Source: Nocardia acidivorans NBRC 108247 (lineage in GTDB: Bacteria; Actinomycetota; Actinomycetes; Mycobacteriales; Mycobacteriaceae). From it: DNA of 64,000 bases. The notes under the pieces are model-generated. The model had not been told where the DNA came from, searched no databases, and saw only the letters and a program-made list of their open reading frames with translations. A program made the translations under genes and the position numbers. Shown one piece after another: positions 8,457 through 16,924 of this stretch; within the stretch, counting starts at the first letter, position 1; the number at the start of each line of letters is the position of its first letter. The stretch covers positions 45,928 to 109,927 of the forward strand of contig NZ_BDAW01000031.1 of NCBI RefSeq assembly GCF_001625085.1. Reading direction: 5' to 3'.

Positions 8457-9917
8457 ATGACCAAGCCGACAACCACCAATACCGGCACTCCGGTGGTCAG
8501 CGACAATGAATCGCTCACCGCCGGAACCCAGGGTCCGATCCTGCTGCACGACCACTATCTGATCGAGAAGCTGGCTCAGTTCAACCGCGAGCGGGTACCC
8601 GAGCGCATCGTGCACGCCAAGGGCGCGGGCGCGTTCGGCGAATTGGTGGTGACCGGCGACGTCAGCCGCTTCACCAAGGCCAAGCTGTTCCAGCCCGGCG
8701 CCCGCACCGAATCGCTGGCCCGTTTCTCCACCGTCGCGGGTGAGCTGGGCTCCCCGGACACCTGGCGCGATCCGCGCGGTTTCGCGGTGAAGTTCTACAC
8801 CCCGGACGGCAACTACGACCTGGTCGGCAATAACACCCCGGTCTTCTTCATCAAGGATCCGATCAAGTTCCCGGACTTCATCCGATCGCAGAAACGCCTG
8901 CCCGGCAACGGACTTCGCGATCACAATATGCAGTGGGACTTCTGGACCCTGCGCCCGGAGAGCGCGCACCAGGTCACCTGGCTGATGGGCGATCGCGGTG
9001 TGCCCAAGAGCTACCGCCATATGAACGGCTACGGTTCGCACACCTACCAGTGGATCAATGCCGCCGGTGAGCGTTTCTGGGTGAAGTACCACTTCAAGAC
9101 CGATCAGGGCGTGGAGTCGCTGACTCAGGCCGAGGCCGACACCCGCGCGGGCACCGATCCCGATTTCCACCGCCAGGATCTGTGGGAGGCCATCGAGCGC
9201 GGCGAATTCCCCAGCTGGACACTGCATGTGCAGGTCATGCCCGTCGCCGATGCCGAGGGCTACCGCTTCAACCCGTTCGATCTGACCAAGGTGTGGTCGC
9301 ATAAGGACTACCCGCTGATCGAGGTCGGCAAGTGGACGCTGAACCGCAATCCGGGCAACTACTTCGTCGATATCGAGCAGGCGGCCTTCGAACCGTCGAA
9401 TGTCGTTCCGGGCATTGGTTTCTCGCCGGACAAGATGCTGCTGGGCCGTGTCTTCGCCTACGCCGACGCGCACCGCTACCGCATCGGCACCAACTACGCG
9501 CAGTTGCCGCCGAACCTGCCCAGGGCCGCGGAGGTGAACTCCTATTCCAAGGAGGGCGCCATGCGGTACACGTACAACGACGCGAATACCCCCGTGTACG
9601 CGCCGAATTCGTACGGCGGCCCGCACGCGGAGCCGGAACTCGCACCGGACGGCGGCATCTGGGATTTCGAGCCGACCATGGTGCACGCGGGCTATATCGA
9701 GCACCGCGAAGACGGCGATTTCACCCAGCCGGGCACCCTGGTGCGTGAGGTCCTCGACGACGGCGAGCGAGATCGCCTGGTATCCAACGTGGTCGGCCAT
9801 GTGCTCGGCGGCGTCCAGGAACCGGTGCTGAGCCGGGTCTTCGAATACTGGAAGAACATCGACTCCGAGCTGGGCAAGCGCATCGAAGAGGGTGTGCGCG
9901 CCGGGCTGGCCGGCTAG
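8457..9917 (+). CDS. katA: Monofunctional heme catalase (small-subunit clade)
   Basis: Breaks down hydrogen peroxide in the cytoplasm. 486 residues, typical of small-subunit catalases. The distal His lies in VHAKGAGAFGE (about residue 53), the Asn in GNNTPVFF (about 126), and the proximal heme Tyr in RVFAYADAHRYRIG (about 335). The active-site signature RFSTVAGELGSPDTWRDPRG is complete. ATG at 8457 has GAAGGAGG seven bases upstream. A candidate Fur-type inverted repeat sits about 70 bp before the start. The gene ends at a bidirectional stem-loop facing a TetR gene. Confidence 0.95.
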   Translation: MTKPTTTNTGTPVVSDNESLTAGTQGPILLHDHYLIEKLAQFNRERVPERIVHAKGAGAFGELVVTGDVSRFTKAKLFQPGARTESLARFSTVAGELGSPDTWRDPRGFAVKFYTPDGNYDLVGNNTPVFFIKDPIKFPDFIRSQKRLPGNGLRDHNMQWDFWTLRPESAHQVTWLMGDRGVPKSYRHMNGYGSHTYQWINAAGERFWVKYHFKTDQGVESLTQAEADTRAGTDPDFHRQDLWEAIERGEFPSWTLHVQVMPVADAEGYRFNPFDLTKVWSHKDYPLIEVGKWTLNRNPGNYFVDIEQAAFEPSNVVPGIGFSPDKMLLGRVFAYADAHRYRIGTNYAQLPPNLPRAAEVNSYSKEGAMRYTYNDANTPVYAPNSYGGPHAEPELAPDGGIWDFEPTMVHAGYIEHREDGDFTQPGTLVREVLDDGERDRLVSNVVGHVLGGVQEPVLSRVFEYWKNIDSELGKRIEEGVRAGLAG

Positions 9918-9933
9918 AAAACATCCAGAAAAC

Positions 9934-9966
9934 AACGCCCGCACCATGATTCATGGTGCGGGCGTT
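9934..9966. terminator. Bidirectional stem-loop between catalase and TetR genes
   Basis: 16-bp complementary arms (9934-9949 with 9951-9966) separated by one base, so in practice a shorter stem with a small loop. The minus-strand read is followed by GTTTTC. Confidence 0.75.
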
Positions 9967-10534
9967 ACTGTTTCAGGAGCGCGTCGGTGAGCTCCTCGGC
10001 CGTCCTGCGGTCCAGGGCCGCGTGCCCGAGCAGGAAGCGGTACCAGAACAGCCCGTAGAACTGATCGAGCAGCAGGTCCAGGTCCGCGTCCGCGCGCAAT
10101 TCCCCGCGTTCGCGTCCGCGCGCGAGCACCTCCCGGGCGACCTCGCGGCGCTCCATGGTGAAGGTGCGCAGCAGTTCCGCGAGGTGCTCGTCCCCGGCGG
10201 CCTCGCGCACCAGGGTCCGTAGCGCCGACGCGGTCGGAATGCGTTGCGCCCCGGCGAAAGTGCTCTCGATCAGGTGCAGTAGATCGGTCCGCAGCGATCC
10301 GGTGTCCGGGCGCGCGACATCCTGTTCGGATCGGTCGGTGAGCGCGTCGAGCAGCAGGGTGCCCTTGGACGGCCACCAGCGGTAGACGGTCTGTTTCCCG
10401 ACCCCCGCCGCTCGCGCGATGGCGTCGATATTCACCTTCGCCCCGTCGGATTCCGCGAGCAGGCGCAGGGCGGCGTCCAGAATGGCCCGGTGCGCCGCCT
10501 CATTGCGGCGTCGTCCGGTATGCGGTCGCTCCAT
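9965..10534 (-). CDS. TetR-family repressor
   Basis: 189 residues. N-terminal helix-turn-helix (about 15-60; AILDAALRLLAE, then IARAAGVGKQTVYRWWPSKG) and a helical ligand domain. It diverges from an SDR gene across 118 bp that hold two near-identical perfect palindromes, so it probably represses both itself and the SDR. The inducer is unknown. ATG at 10534 opens the typical MERPHTGRRRNE arm. Confidence 0.9.
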   Translation of the reverse strand: MERPHTGRRRNEAAHRAILDAALRLLAESDGAKVNIDAIARAAGVGKQTVYRWWPSKGTLLLDALTDRSEQDVARPDTGSLRTDLLHLIESTFAGAQRIPTASALRTLVREAAGDEHLAELLRTFTMERREVAREVLARGRERGELRADADLDLLLDQFYGLFWYRFLLGHAALDRRTAEELTDALLKQ

Positions 10535-10566
10535 GCCTTCCTCCTGTGACCCAACTCACCCTTTTG

Positions 10567-10585
10567 CCGAGACTAAAAGTCTCGG
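10567..10585. promoter_or_regulatory. TetR operator palindrome 1
   Basis: Perfect palindrome CCGAGACT-AAA-AGTCTCGG in the TetR/SDR divergent region. Confidence 0.8.
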
Positions 10586-10597
10586 TCGGTGCGTTAT

Positions 10598-10614
10598 CGA
10601 GACTGTGAGTCTCG
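10598..10614. promoter_or_regulatory. TetR operator palindrome 2
   Basis: Perfect palindrome CGAGACT-GTG-AGTCTCG. Its centre is 30 bp from that of the first, with the same half-site. Confidence 0.8.
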
Positions 10615-10652
10615 TAAGCATAGTGCGGGACACCAACCGAAAGGCATTCGAC

Positions 10653-11393
10653 ATGACCACAGCGGATTCGGCCACTGTCCAGCGCGTAGTCGTCATGGGC
10701 GGCAGCTCCGGCATCGGTGAGGCCACCGCCGCGCTGTTCGCCGCGGAGCGGGCCGAAGTGGTGATCACCGGCCGCACCCAGGACAAGATCGACGCGGCCC
10801 TGGCCCGCATCGGCGGCAAGAGCACCGGCTATCGCATGGACGCCGCCGATCAGGCAGATATCACCGCCTTCTTCGCACAATCCGGCCCGATCGACCACCT
10901 GGTCATCGCGGTCAGCGGTGCGGCGGGCAGCGGCGCCTTCGCCGACCTCGACCTGGACGAGCTGGAAGCCGGGTTCCTGCAGAAGTTCTGGCCCCAGGTT
11001 CGCATCCTGAAAGCCGCGCTGCCGCACCTGACTTCAACCGGTTCGGTCACCCTGGTCACCGCGGCCTCCGCTCGCGCCGCCTTCGCCGGAACCTCGGGCC
11101 TGGCCGCCATCAACGGTGCTCTCGAAGCCATGATCCGCCCGCTCGCGGTCGAACTGGCTCCCGCCCGCATCAATGCCGTCTCCCCGGGCGTCATCGACAC
11201 CCCGTGGTGGGACCGGGTTCCGGAGGCGCAGCGCCGCGACCTCTTCGACGGCCTCGCCGCCACCACCCCGGTCGGCCGCGTCGGCCATCCGGACGAAATC
11301 GCCAGGGCCATCCACTCTTTGGCCACCAACGGCTTCATCACCGGCGTGGTGCTCGACGTGACCGGCGGCGCGAACCTGCCCACCGGCCGCTGA
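10653..11393 (+). CDS. Atypical short-chain dehydrogenase-like protein
   Basis: 246 residues with the SDR fold. The cofactor motif is GGSSGIGEATA (about 16-26), followed by the AVSGAAGSG turn. The usual Tyr-x-x-x-Lys catalytic pair is not visible: the equivalent stretch reads GTSGLAAINGALEAM, with Ser and Asn where Tyr and Lys belong. It may be a divergent reductase or a non-catalytic binding protein. It is controlled with, and divergent from, the TetR repressor, whose operators lie just upstream. ATG at 10653 fits the operator geometry; the longer frame from 10419 runs back into the TetR gene. Confidence 0.82.
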   Translation: MTTADSATVQRVVVMGGSSGIGEATAALFAAERAEVVITGRTQDKIDAALARIGGKSTGYRMDAADQADITAFFAQSGPIDHLVIAVSGAAGSGAFADLDLDELEAGFLQKFWPQVRILKAALPHLTSTGSVTLVTAASARAAFAGTSGLAAINGALEAMIRPLAVELAPARINAVSPGVIDTPWWDRVPEAQRRDLFDGLAATTPVGRVGHPDEIARAIHSLATNGFITGVVLDVTGGANLPTGR

Positions 11394-11395
11394 CC

Positions 11396-11975
11396 CTATT
11401 CGGCGGCGGGCTCGGCCTGCCGCCGATGGTTTCTTTCCAGGCCGTCGAGGATGAGGCCGAGTTCACCGTCGAAGAAATGCTCGCGGGCTTCCCGCGAGTC
11501 GATATCGCGGTGTGCCACATACCTTTTGTCAATCCGCGGGTACGGCCGGGACCGCTCTGGACAGGACCAGGATCCGGTCGACCCATTCCTGTTCGCTGAG
11601 CCCGCTGCGCGCGGCCGCGGTCAGCAGGGCGGCCTCACTGCTGGAGGAGCCCATGACGTACGAGAAGATCGCGTTCGAGGCGGGGTCGCTGACGATGTCG
11701 TCGAAGCCCGCGGTTTCCAGAATGGCCAGAATGCCCTCGATCATGCGCATGACATCGGGGCCCAGGTAGACCAGGCCCGCGCTGCTCATCACGCCGCCCA
11801 GCCAGGTGTGCCGCAGGAGGGTGTCGCGCAGGCTGCGGCTGGTGGCGAGCATATCGGCGCGCCAGCGGTCGGCGGTGAACTCCCCGGGTATCCACACCTC
11901 GCCCAGTACCTCGTCCACCACCAGTTCGAGCAGTTCCTCCTTGCTCGCCACGTGGGTGGTCGGCGGCCCGGTCAT
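11396..11975 (-). pseudogene. TetR-family regulator, 5'-truncated and frameshifted
   Basis: Reads HVASKEELLELVVDEVLGEV onward, which is the end of a TetR DNA-binding domain and its C-terminal ligand domain; the recognition helices are absent. The frame runs to a stop at 11529, but the expected C-terminus (DSREAREHFFDGELGLILDG) continues in another frame to 11396, so there is also a frameshift near 11530-11545. At its upstream end the sequence passes directly into an MFS gene on the other strand that lacks its own 5' part. One deletion seems to have removed both promoters and both N-termini. Confidence 0.8.
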
Positions 11976-13017
11976 GGGCGGGGTACTGCTCAATCACTTC
12001 TGGTGGGGTTCGGTGTTCCTGTTGAACGTGCCGATCGCGATCGTCGCCATTCTCGCCGCGCTGGCGCTCATGCCGGAGTCGAAGGGCCCGTGGACCAAGC
12101 CGGATCTGTCGGGCATGGTGCTCTCCATCGTCGGCACCACCGCACTGGTGTGGACCATTATCGAATTCCCCGCCAGGGGGCTCGCGGGTGTCTGGCCGTC
12201 ACTCGTCCTCGCGATGATCGGCTTCTCCGCCTTCATCATTCGGGAACTGAAGGCCGAACACCCGATGGTGCCGATGCAGCTGTTCCGCAATCGCGTCTTC
12301 ACCGGTTCCAGCTTCTCCCTGATGCTGGTGGTCTTCGCCAATGCCGGTCTGCTGCTGGTGCTCACCCAGTACCTGCAATTCGTGCTCGGCTACTCGCCGA
12401 TCAAGACCGCGGTGGCCTTCACCCCGATGGCGCTGGCGGCGCTGGTCTGTCAGGGGATCGGCGCCGGGCTGGCCGGCAAGCTGGGCGTGCGCACCATGAC
12501 CATCGGCGGCCTGCTGGTGCTGGCCGCGGGCACCGGTGTACTCACCACGCTCACCGTCGATTCCGGTTTCTGGATGCCCGCCCTGGCCATGGCCCTGGTC
12601 GGCGCCGGCGCGGGTCTGGCCATGCCCGCCGCGATCGGTGCGCTGATGGGGGCGGTGCCGCCGGAGCAGGCCGGTGTCGGTTCGGCGCTGAACGACACCA
12701 TTCAGCAGACCGGTGGTGCGCTGGGCGTCGCGGTTCTCGGTGCCATTCTGGCGAATTCGTACACCGGCGGCATGCCCGCCGATGCGCCGTCGGTGGTCCG
12801 GGAGAACCTGGCCCCGGCCATCGCCAGCGGCGACAGCGCGATCGTCGCCGCGGCGCGGGAGGCGTTCACCAACGCCATGTCCACCACCTTCACCGCCGGC
12901 GCGATCAGCGTCCTGGCCGCCTGCGTGGTTGCCTTCTTCCTGATGCGGGGCGCGAAAGCGGCGGGGGCGGAAGGTGTTCCGGCCGAAGCGGCCGAGGAGA
13001 TGGTCGAAGCCCGCTAG
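11960..13017 (+). pseudogene. DHA2/EmrB-type MFS drug transporter, 5'-truncated
   Basis: The frame picks up at VVGGPVMGGVLLNHFWWGS, a segment that in 14-helix MFS exporters lies about 150 residues in, after the fifth helix. From there about eight or nine hydrophobic helices continue normally to the stop at 13017. The first helices and the start region are missing and are replaced by the truncated TetR sequence. A short product from ATG 11974 is conceivable but would not be a complete transporter. This is the other half of the deleted regulator/exporter divergon. Confidence 0.8.
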
Positions 13018-13037
13018 CCACAACCGAAGACGAAGAT

Positions 13038-13066
13038 CCCGCTCCCGATATCAATTCGGGGGCGGG
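13038..13066. terminator. Stem-loop between convergent MFS remnant and methyltransferase
   Basis: CCCGCTCCCGA pairs with TCGGGGGCGGG (one mismatch) around a seven-base loop. Confidence 0.6.
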
Positions 13067-13072
13067 GTGCTG

Positions 13073-13726
13073 TCAATTGCAGCCGGCATTGCGCTGCAAG
13101 ATCCGCAGCGACCCGGTGACCGAGAGTTCCCGGAACTTCCCCGAGTCCATCGCCCGCCGATAGATGTTGTACGGAGCCTGCCCGCCATCGGCCGGATCCG
13201 GGAAGACATCATGAATAGCGAGCAGTCCGCCCCCGGCCACCCAGTGCGCCCAGTTGTCGTAATCCCGTTGCGCCGCCGCTTCGGTATGCCCGCCGTCGAT
13301 GAACAGCATTCGCAGCGGAGTGCGCCAGATGCGTGCCGCCGCGGTGGAAGAGCCGATGATCCCGATCACCGTCTCGGTCAGTCCCGCGCGAATCATGTTG
13401 CGCCGGAAGGTGGTTACCGTGTCGAAGACCCCGGTCTCCGGATCCACCAGGCTGGTGTCGTGATACTCCCAGCCCGGCTGGTGCTCCTCCGAGCCGCCGT
13501 GGTGGTCGACGGTGAACACGGTCGCACCGGTCTCCCGCGCCGCGGCGGCCAGATAGATGGCGGACTTACCGCAGTAGGTCCCTATTTCCAAAATGGTCCC
13601 GTCGCCCGCGTAGGTGCGCGCGGCTTCGTACAGCGCACGGCCCTCTTCCGGCGGCATGAATCCGGTGATTTCTTCGGCCAATGCGAACAATTCGGCGGCG
13701 TCGGCGGAAATGTCAGCCCGTGTCAT
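13073..13726 (-). CDS. Class I SAM-dependent methyltransferase (Methyltransf_24 type)
   Basis: 217 residues. The SAM-binding motif I is TILEIGTYCGKSAIYLA (about 44-60). An acidic strand end (FTVDHHGG) should bind the SAM ribose, and LFIDGGHTEAAAQRDYDNW is typical of the Methyltransf_24 group, which includes O-methyltransferase-like enzymes. The substrate cannot be read. ATG at 13726 is preferred because AGAAAGG lies upstream; the longer frame to 13753 lacks a site. It diverges from the TetR gene at 13815. Confidence 0.8.
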   Translation of the reverse strand: MTRADISADAAELFALAEEITGFMPPEEGRALYEAARTYAGDGTILEIGTYCGKSAIYLAAAARETGATVFTVDHHGGSEEHQPGWEYHDTSLVDPETGVFDTVTTFRRNMIRAGLTETVIGIIGSSTAAARIWRTPLRMLFIDGGHTEAAAQRDYDNWAHWVAGGGLLAIHDVFPDPADGGQAPYNIYRRAMDSGKFRELSVTGSLRILQRNAGCN

Positions 13727-13777
13727 ACAAAAACCTTTCTGGGGCGCGCGCATTGATACGGATTACGCATCGGCGAG

Positions 13778-13819
13778 TTGCCCGGAGAGCGGACCCATAG
13801 TAGCATCCGGACACGTGTC
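13778..13819 (+). promoter_or_regulatory. Leaderless promoter and operator of the tetR gene
   Basis: TTGCCC (13778-13783), 17-bp spacer, TAGCAT (13801-13806), then eight bases to GTG at 13815. The palindrome GACACGTGTC (13810-13819) spans the start codon. The same arrangement recurs at 14465 and 33801. Confidence 0.65.
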
Positions 13820-14408
13820 TGATTCCGTCTCCGACCGCCCGGTGGTAAGCCTCGAGGCGACCCGCCGTCGCCTCACCGAGAAGCAGGCCGACACCGTCGA
13901 CCGGCTCACCCGGGCGGCGATGGAGGTGCTGTCGCGGGAGGGCTTCGCAGGGCTCACCGTGCGCATGGTCGCCGCCGCGGCGGGGGTGGGCACGGCTACC
14001 GCCTACACCTATTTCTCGTCCAAGGAACACCTGGTCGCGGAGATGTTCTGGCGTCGGCTGGCATCCACGCCCGCGCCCGCGCTGGAGGATGCGGACCGTA
14101 CGGTGCGGGTGGTCGCGGCGCTGCGGCAGATCGCCATGCTGATGGCGGACGAACCTGCGCTGGCGGGCGCGGTGACGAACGCCCTGCTGGGCACCGATCC
14201 GGATGTGGCGCATCTGCGATTGCGGATCGGGGCCGAGATTCGGCAGCGGCTCATCGACGCGCTCGGCCCGGAGGCCGATCCGGAGGTCGTGGACACCCTG
14301 GAAATGCTGTACGCGGGCGCACTGCTGCGCGCGGGGATGGGCTACGCCTCGTATGCCGAAATCGCGGATCTGCTGGAGAAATCCGCGCTGCGCGCATTGC
14401 GTGACTGA
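13815..14408 (+). CDS. TetR-family regulator (candidate controller of the cyp operators)
   Basis: 197 residues. Helix-turn-helix at about 20-70 (RLTRAAMEVLSREG, then MVAAAAGVGTATAYTYFSSKE), then a helical ligand-binding domain. No Shine-Dalgarno is visible; the promoter geometry implies leaderless translation from GTG 13815. In M. tuberculosis a TetR gene (Rv0767c) sits beside cyp123 and near cyp51; here the regulator precedes a cyp51 fragment. The GACACGTGTC palindrome over its own start is repeated at the cyp51 fragment, the CYP123-like gene and the ALDH at 32219, so it probably controls all of them. That regulon is inferred. Confidence 0.85.
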   Translation: MSDSVSDRPVVSLEATRRRLTEKQADTVDRLTRAAMEVLSREGFAGLTVRMVAAAAGVGTATAYTYFSSKEHLVAEMFWRRLASTPAPALEDADRTVRVVAALRQIAMLMADEPALAGAVTNALLGTDPDVAHLRLRIGAEIRQRLIDALGPEADPEVVDTLEMLYAGALLRAGMGYASYAEIADLLEKSALRALRD

Positions 14409-14464
14409 TATTCCGCCACCGGTCCGAGTGCACCCGGAACTATTGTCCTCCGTACCGAGATCCC

Positions 14465-14506
14465 TTGCCGCGCAATCGCTCCCGTAGTACCGTCCAGACA
14501 GGTGTT
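14465..14506 (+). promoter_or_regulatory. Leaderless promoter and operator in front of the cyp51 fragment
   Basis: TTGCCG (14465-14470), 17-bp spacer, TACCGT (14488-14493), eight bases, GTG 14502. GACAGGTGTT (14497-14506) is a degenerate form of the shared operator. Confidence 0.6.
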
Positions 14507-14864
14507 CGAGGGGTGCGGCCACCGCATCGCGCCCGGCGACCTGGTGGCGGCGACACCCGCTGTCTCCAACCGGATTCCGGAGGATTTCCCGAATCCCGGC
14601 ACCTTCGATCCGGGCCGCTATCTCGACCCGAATCAGCAGGATCTGCTCAACCGCTGGACCTGGATCCCGTTCGGCGCGGGGCGGCATCGCTGCGTCGGGG
14701 CCGCCTTCGCGCTGATGCAGCTGAAGGCGATCTTCTCGATCCTGTTGTGGGACTGGGAGTTCGAACTCGCACAGCCGTCCGGCGCCTACCGCAACGATCA
14801 TTCGAAGATGGTGGTGCGGTTGCGGCAGCCGTGCGCGGTGCGCTATCGCAGGCGGTCCCGATAG
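14502..14864 (+). pseudogene. cyp51: CYP51 (sterol 14-alpha-demethylase) 3' fragment
   Basis: A 120-codon frame beginning right behind an intact promoter and encoding only the C-terminal quarter of a P450. GDLVAATPAVSNRIPEDFP, LLNRWTWIPFGAGRHRCVGA (heme-binding Cys included) and YRNDHSKMVV follow mycobacterial CYP51 almost residue for residue as I recall it. About 320 residues, including the I-helix and the ExxR motif, are missing, so it cannot be an active P450. An internal deletion has joined a promoter and start codon to the 3' end. It is open without stops, so it could still be translated. Confidence 0.85.
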
Positions 14865-14875
14865 CCCAAGCGTGA

Positions 14876-14900
14876 ATCCCGGCCACAAGCACGCCGGGAT
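14876..14900. terminator. Stem-loop between cyp51 fragment and peroxidase gene
   Basis: ATCCCGGC pairs with GCCGGGAT around a nine-base loop. Confidence 0.55.
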
Positions 14901-14913
14901 GACGGGGTCCGCT

Positions 14914-15402
14914 TTAGAGGGCGGCCTCGATGGCCGCGATGACCGACGGGTCGGTGGGCTCGGTGCGGGGGCGGATGCGCGCGAGCACGGTGCCGTCGCG
15001 GCCGAGCAGGAACTTCTCGAAGTTCCACTGCACATCACCGGCGGTGCCGTCGGCGTCGGCGACCCGGGTCAGCTCCCGGTAGAGCGGGTGCGCGCCCTCG
15101 CCGTTCACCTCCAGCTTCTCCAGCAGCGGGAAGTCCACACCGTAGGTGGTGGAGCAGAATTCGGCGATCTCCTCGGAGGTGCCGGGCTCCTGGCCCATGA
15201 ACTGATTGCACGGCGCGCCGACCACGGTGAAACCGCGCGGGCCGTAGGTCCGCTGGAGTTCGACCAGGCCGGTGTACTGCGGGGTCAGGCCGCATTTGGA
15301 GGCGACATTGACCAGCAGGACCACCTGGTCGGCGGCCAGTTCGGCGAGCGTGGTGGGCTTATCGGCGAGCGTCTGCAGCGGAATATCGCGAAGTGAGGTC
15401 AC
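14914..15402 (-). CDS. Glutathione-peroxidase-family thiol peroxidase
   Basis: 162 residues with the thioredoxin-like GPx fold. The peroxidatic Cys lies in NVASKCGLTPQY, followed by APCNQFMGQEPG and the WNFEKFL block, which supplies the Trp and Asn of the active site. Bacterial members of this type usually draw electrons from thioredoxin rather than glutathione, and actinobacteria use mycothiol. GTG at 15402 gives the normal N-terminus (TSLRDIPLQTL). Probably detoxifies lipid or hydrogen peroxides. Lies downstream of the CYP125-like gene on the same strand. Confidence 0.88.
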   Translation of the reverse strand: MTSLRDIPLQTLADKPTTLAELAADQVVLLVNVASKCGLTPQYTGLVELQRTYGPRGFTVVGAPCNQFMGQEPGTSEEIAEFCSTTYGVDFPLLEKLEVNGEGAHPLYRELTRVADADGTAGDVQWNFEKFLLGRDGTVLARIRPRTEPTDPSVIAAIEAAL

Positions 15403-15460
15403 GCCCTCGAATATAGAACGGGTTCGGCGTGGTCGCCGGTCCGCCCGTATTCGAGGGGCT

Positions 15461-16693
15461 TCACTCGTACCGAACCTGCCAGTGCTTGATCCCGTTGATC
15501 CACCCCGCGCGCAATCGCTGCGGCGGTGCGGCCTCGCTGATCCGGGGCATGGCATCGGCGATGGCATTGAACATGAGGTCTATCTCCAGCCGCGCCAGAT
15601 TCGCGCCGACGCAGAAATGCGCACCGGTGCCGCCGAATCCGACATGCGGATTCGGATCGCGCAGCACGTCGAATTCGAAGGGCCGGTCGAATACGTCCTC
15701 GTCGAAATTGGCTGAGCTGTAGAACAATCCGACCCGATCGCCCTGCCGGACGGCCTGCCCGCCGAGTTCGGTATCGTGGAGCGCGGTGCGCTGGAATGAG
15801 GTGACCGGCGTGGCCCAGCGCACGATTTCGTCGGGCGCGGTGCGCGGGCGTCGTTCCCGATACAGCTCCCACTGCTCCGGATTGTCGACGAATGCCTTCA
15901 TACCGTGCGTGATGGCATTGCGGGTGGTTTCATTGCCCGCCACCGACAGCAGGATGACGAAGAAGCCGAATTCGTCCGAACCCAGTGCCTCCCCGTCGAT
16001 ATCGGCGGTCACCAGCTTGGTGACGATATCGTCGGCGGGACACGCGCGGCGCTGTTCGGCCAGGTTGTAGGCGTAGCCGAGCAGTTCGGCATTGGCGGTC
16101 ATATTCGCCCCGGCGAACTCCGGATCGTCGAAGTTCAGCAGTTGATTCGACCAGGCGAAGAGCTTGTGCCGATCGTGCTGCGGCACCCCGAGCAGTTCGG
16201 CGATGGCCTGTAGCGGAAGTTCGCACGCCACCTGCTCCACGAAATCGCCGCCGCCGGACTTCTTCGCCTCGGCGACAATGGCCGCGGCGCGTTCGGTGAG
16301 CGCTGTGCGCAGCCCCTCGACCGCCCGCGGGGTGAATCCCTGCGAGATGATCCGGCGAATCTTGGTGTGTTTCGGCGGATCCATATTGATCAGCAGCGCA
16401 CTCCGTGACAGTTCCAGTTGTTCGGGTAGCGAATCCGCAGGCATCCGGATAATCGAGCCCTTTTCATGCGAGGACCAGATGTCCGGTCGCCGGGACACCT
16501 CTTTGACATCCTCGTATCGGGTGATCGCCCAGAAGCCCGCGTCGGTGAACGGCGCTGCCTGTTCGGGGGTTTGGGCATTCCACCAGACCGGCCGGGTGCG
16601 CCTGAGCGCGGCGAACTCCGCGGCGGGACTGTGATCGGCCCACAGGGCCGGATCGGTGAAATCGAAGCCTGCCGGTAGCGACGGAACAGACAC
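15461..16693 (-). CDS. CYP125-family cytochrome P450 (steroid side-chain hydroxylase candidate)
   Basis: A complete P450 of 410 residues: I-helix AGNETT (252-257), ExxR at 289-292, heme-binding FGGTGAHFCVG with Cys361. PAGFDFTDPALW, SANFDEDVFDRPF and LRAGWINGIKHWQV closely resemble mycobacterial CYP125, which oxidises the terminal C26/27 carbon of cholesterol and cholestenone. A perfect KstR-type operator lies 40 bp upstream. GTG at 16693 is preceded by AGGAGG. It needs a ferredoxin and reductase; one ferredoxin gene is at 35840. Family is confident; the exact sterol is inferred. Confidence 0.88.
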   Translation of the reverse strand: MSVPSLPAGFDFTDPALWADHSPAAEFAALRRTRPVWWNAQTPEQAAPFTDAGFWAITRYEDVKEVSRRPDIWSSHEKGSIIRMPADSLPEQLELSRSALLINMDPPKHTKIRRIISQGFTPRAVEGLRTALTERAAAIVAEAKKSGGGDFVEQVACELPLQAIAELLGVPQHDRHKLFAWSNQLLNFDDPEFAGANMTANAELLGYAYNLAEQRRACPADDIVTKLVTADIDGEALGSDEFGFFVILLSVAGNETTRNAITHGMKAFVDNPEQWELYRERRPRTAPDEIVRWATPVTSFQRTALHDTELGGQAVRQGDRVGLFYSSANFDEDVFDRPFEFDVLRDPNPHVGFGGTGAHFCVGANLARLEIDLMFNAIADAMPRISEAAPPQRLRAGWINGIKHWQVRYE

Positions 16694-16732
16694 TGTTCCT
16701 CCTCGCGCATATTGCCGCTATGATCGCGAAAC

Positions 16733-16746
16733 TGAAACGTGTTTCA
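16733..16746. promoter_or_regulatory. KstR-type operator (perfect consensus)
   Basis: TGAAACGTGTTTCA fits TnnAACnnGTTnnA at all defined positions. It faces the CYP125-like gene. Confidence 0.75.
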
Positions 16747-16871
16747 CCACGATTGAACCACGTGGACGGGTGCGGCGGACCGGGTTTCGCCTACACCGGC
16801 AACCGGCTTGAGCCAGCAAACCGGCAGAATCTGAAGAACGAGTGGACACCCTGCCCGATCTGTGCGCAGAC

Positions 16872-16885
16872 TAGAACTTGTTCTA
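16872..16885. promoter_or_regulatory. KstR-type operator (perfect consensus)
   Basis: TAGAACTTGTTCTA fits TnnAACnnGTTnnA fully, 39 bp before the GMC oxidoreductase start. Confidence 0.78.
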
Positions 16886-16924
16886 CAGTGACCGCAGGCA
16901 CACTCGAGGATGAGGTAACGAAGA

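Noticed and set aside
8202..9947. A 581-codon frame opposite catalase
   Set aside because: Shadow of the catalase gene; composition reflects the reverse complement of its codons.
11451..13163. A 570-codon plus-strand frame
   Set aside because: It overlaps the MFS remnant in another frame and reads as low-complexity Gly/Arg; no family features.
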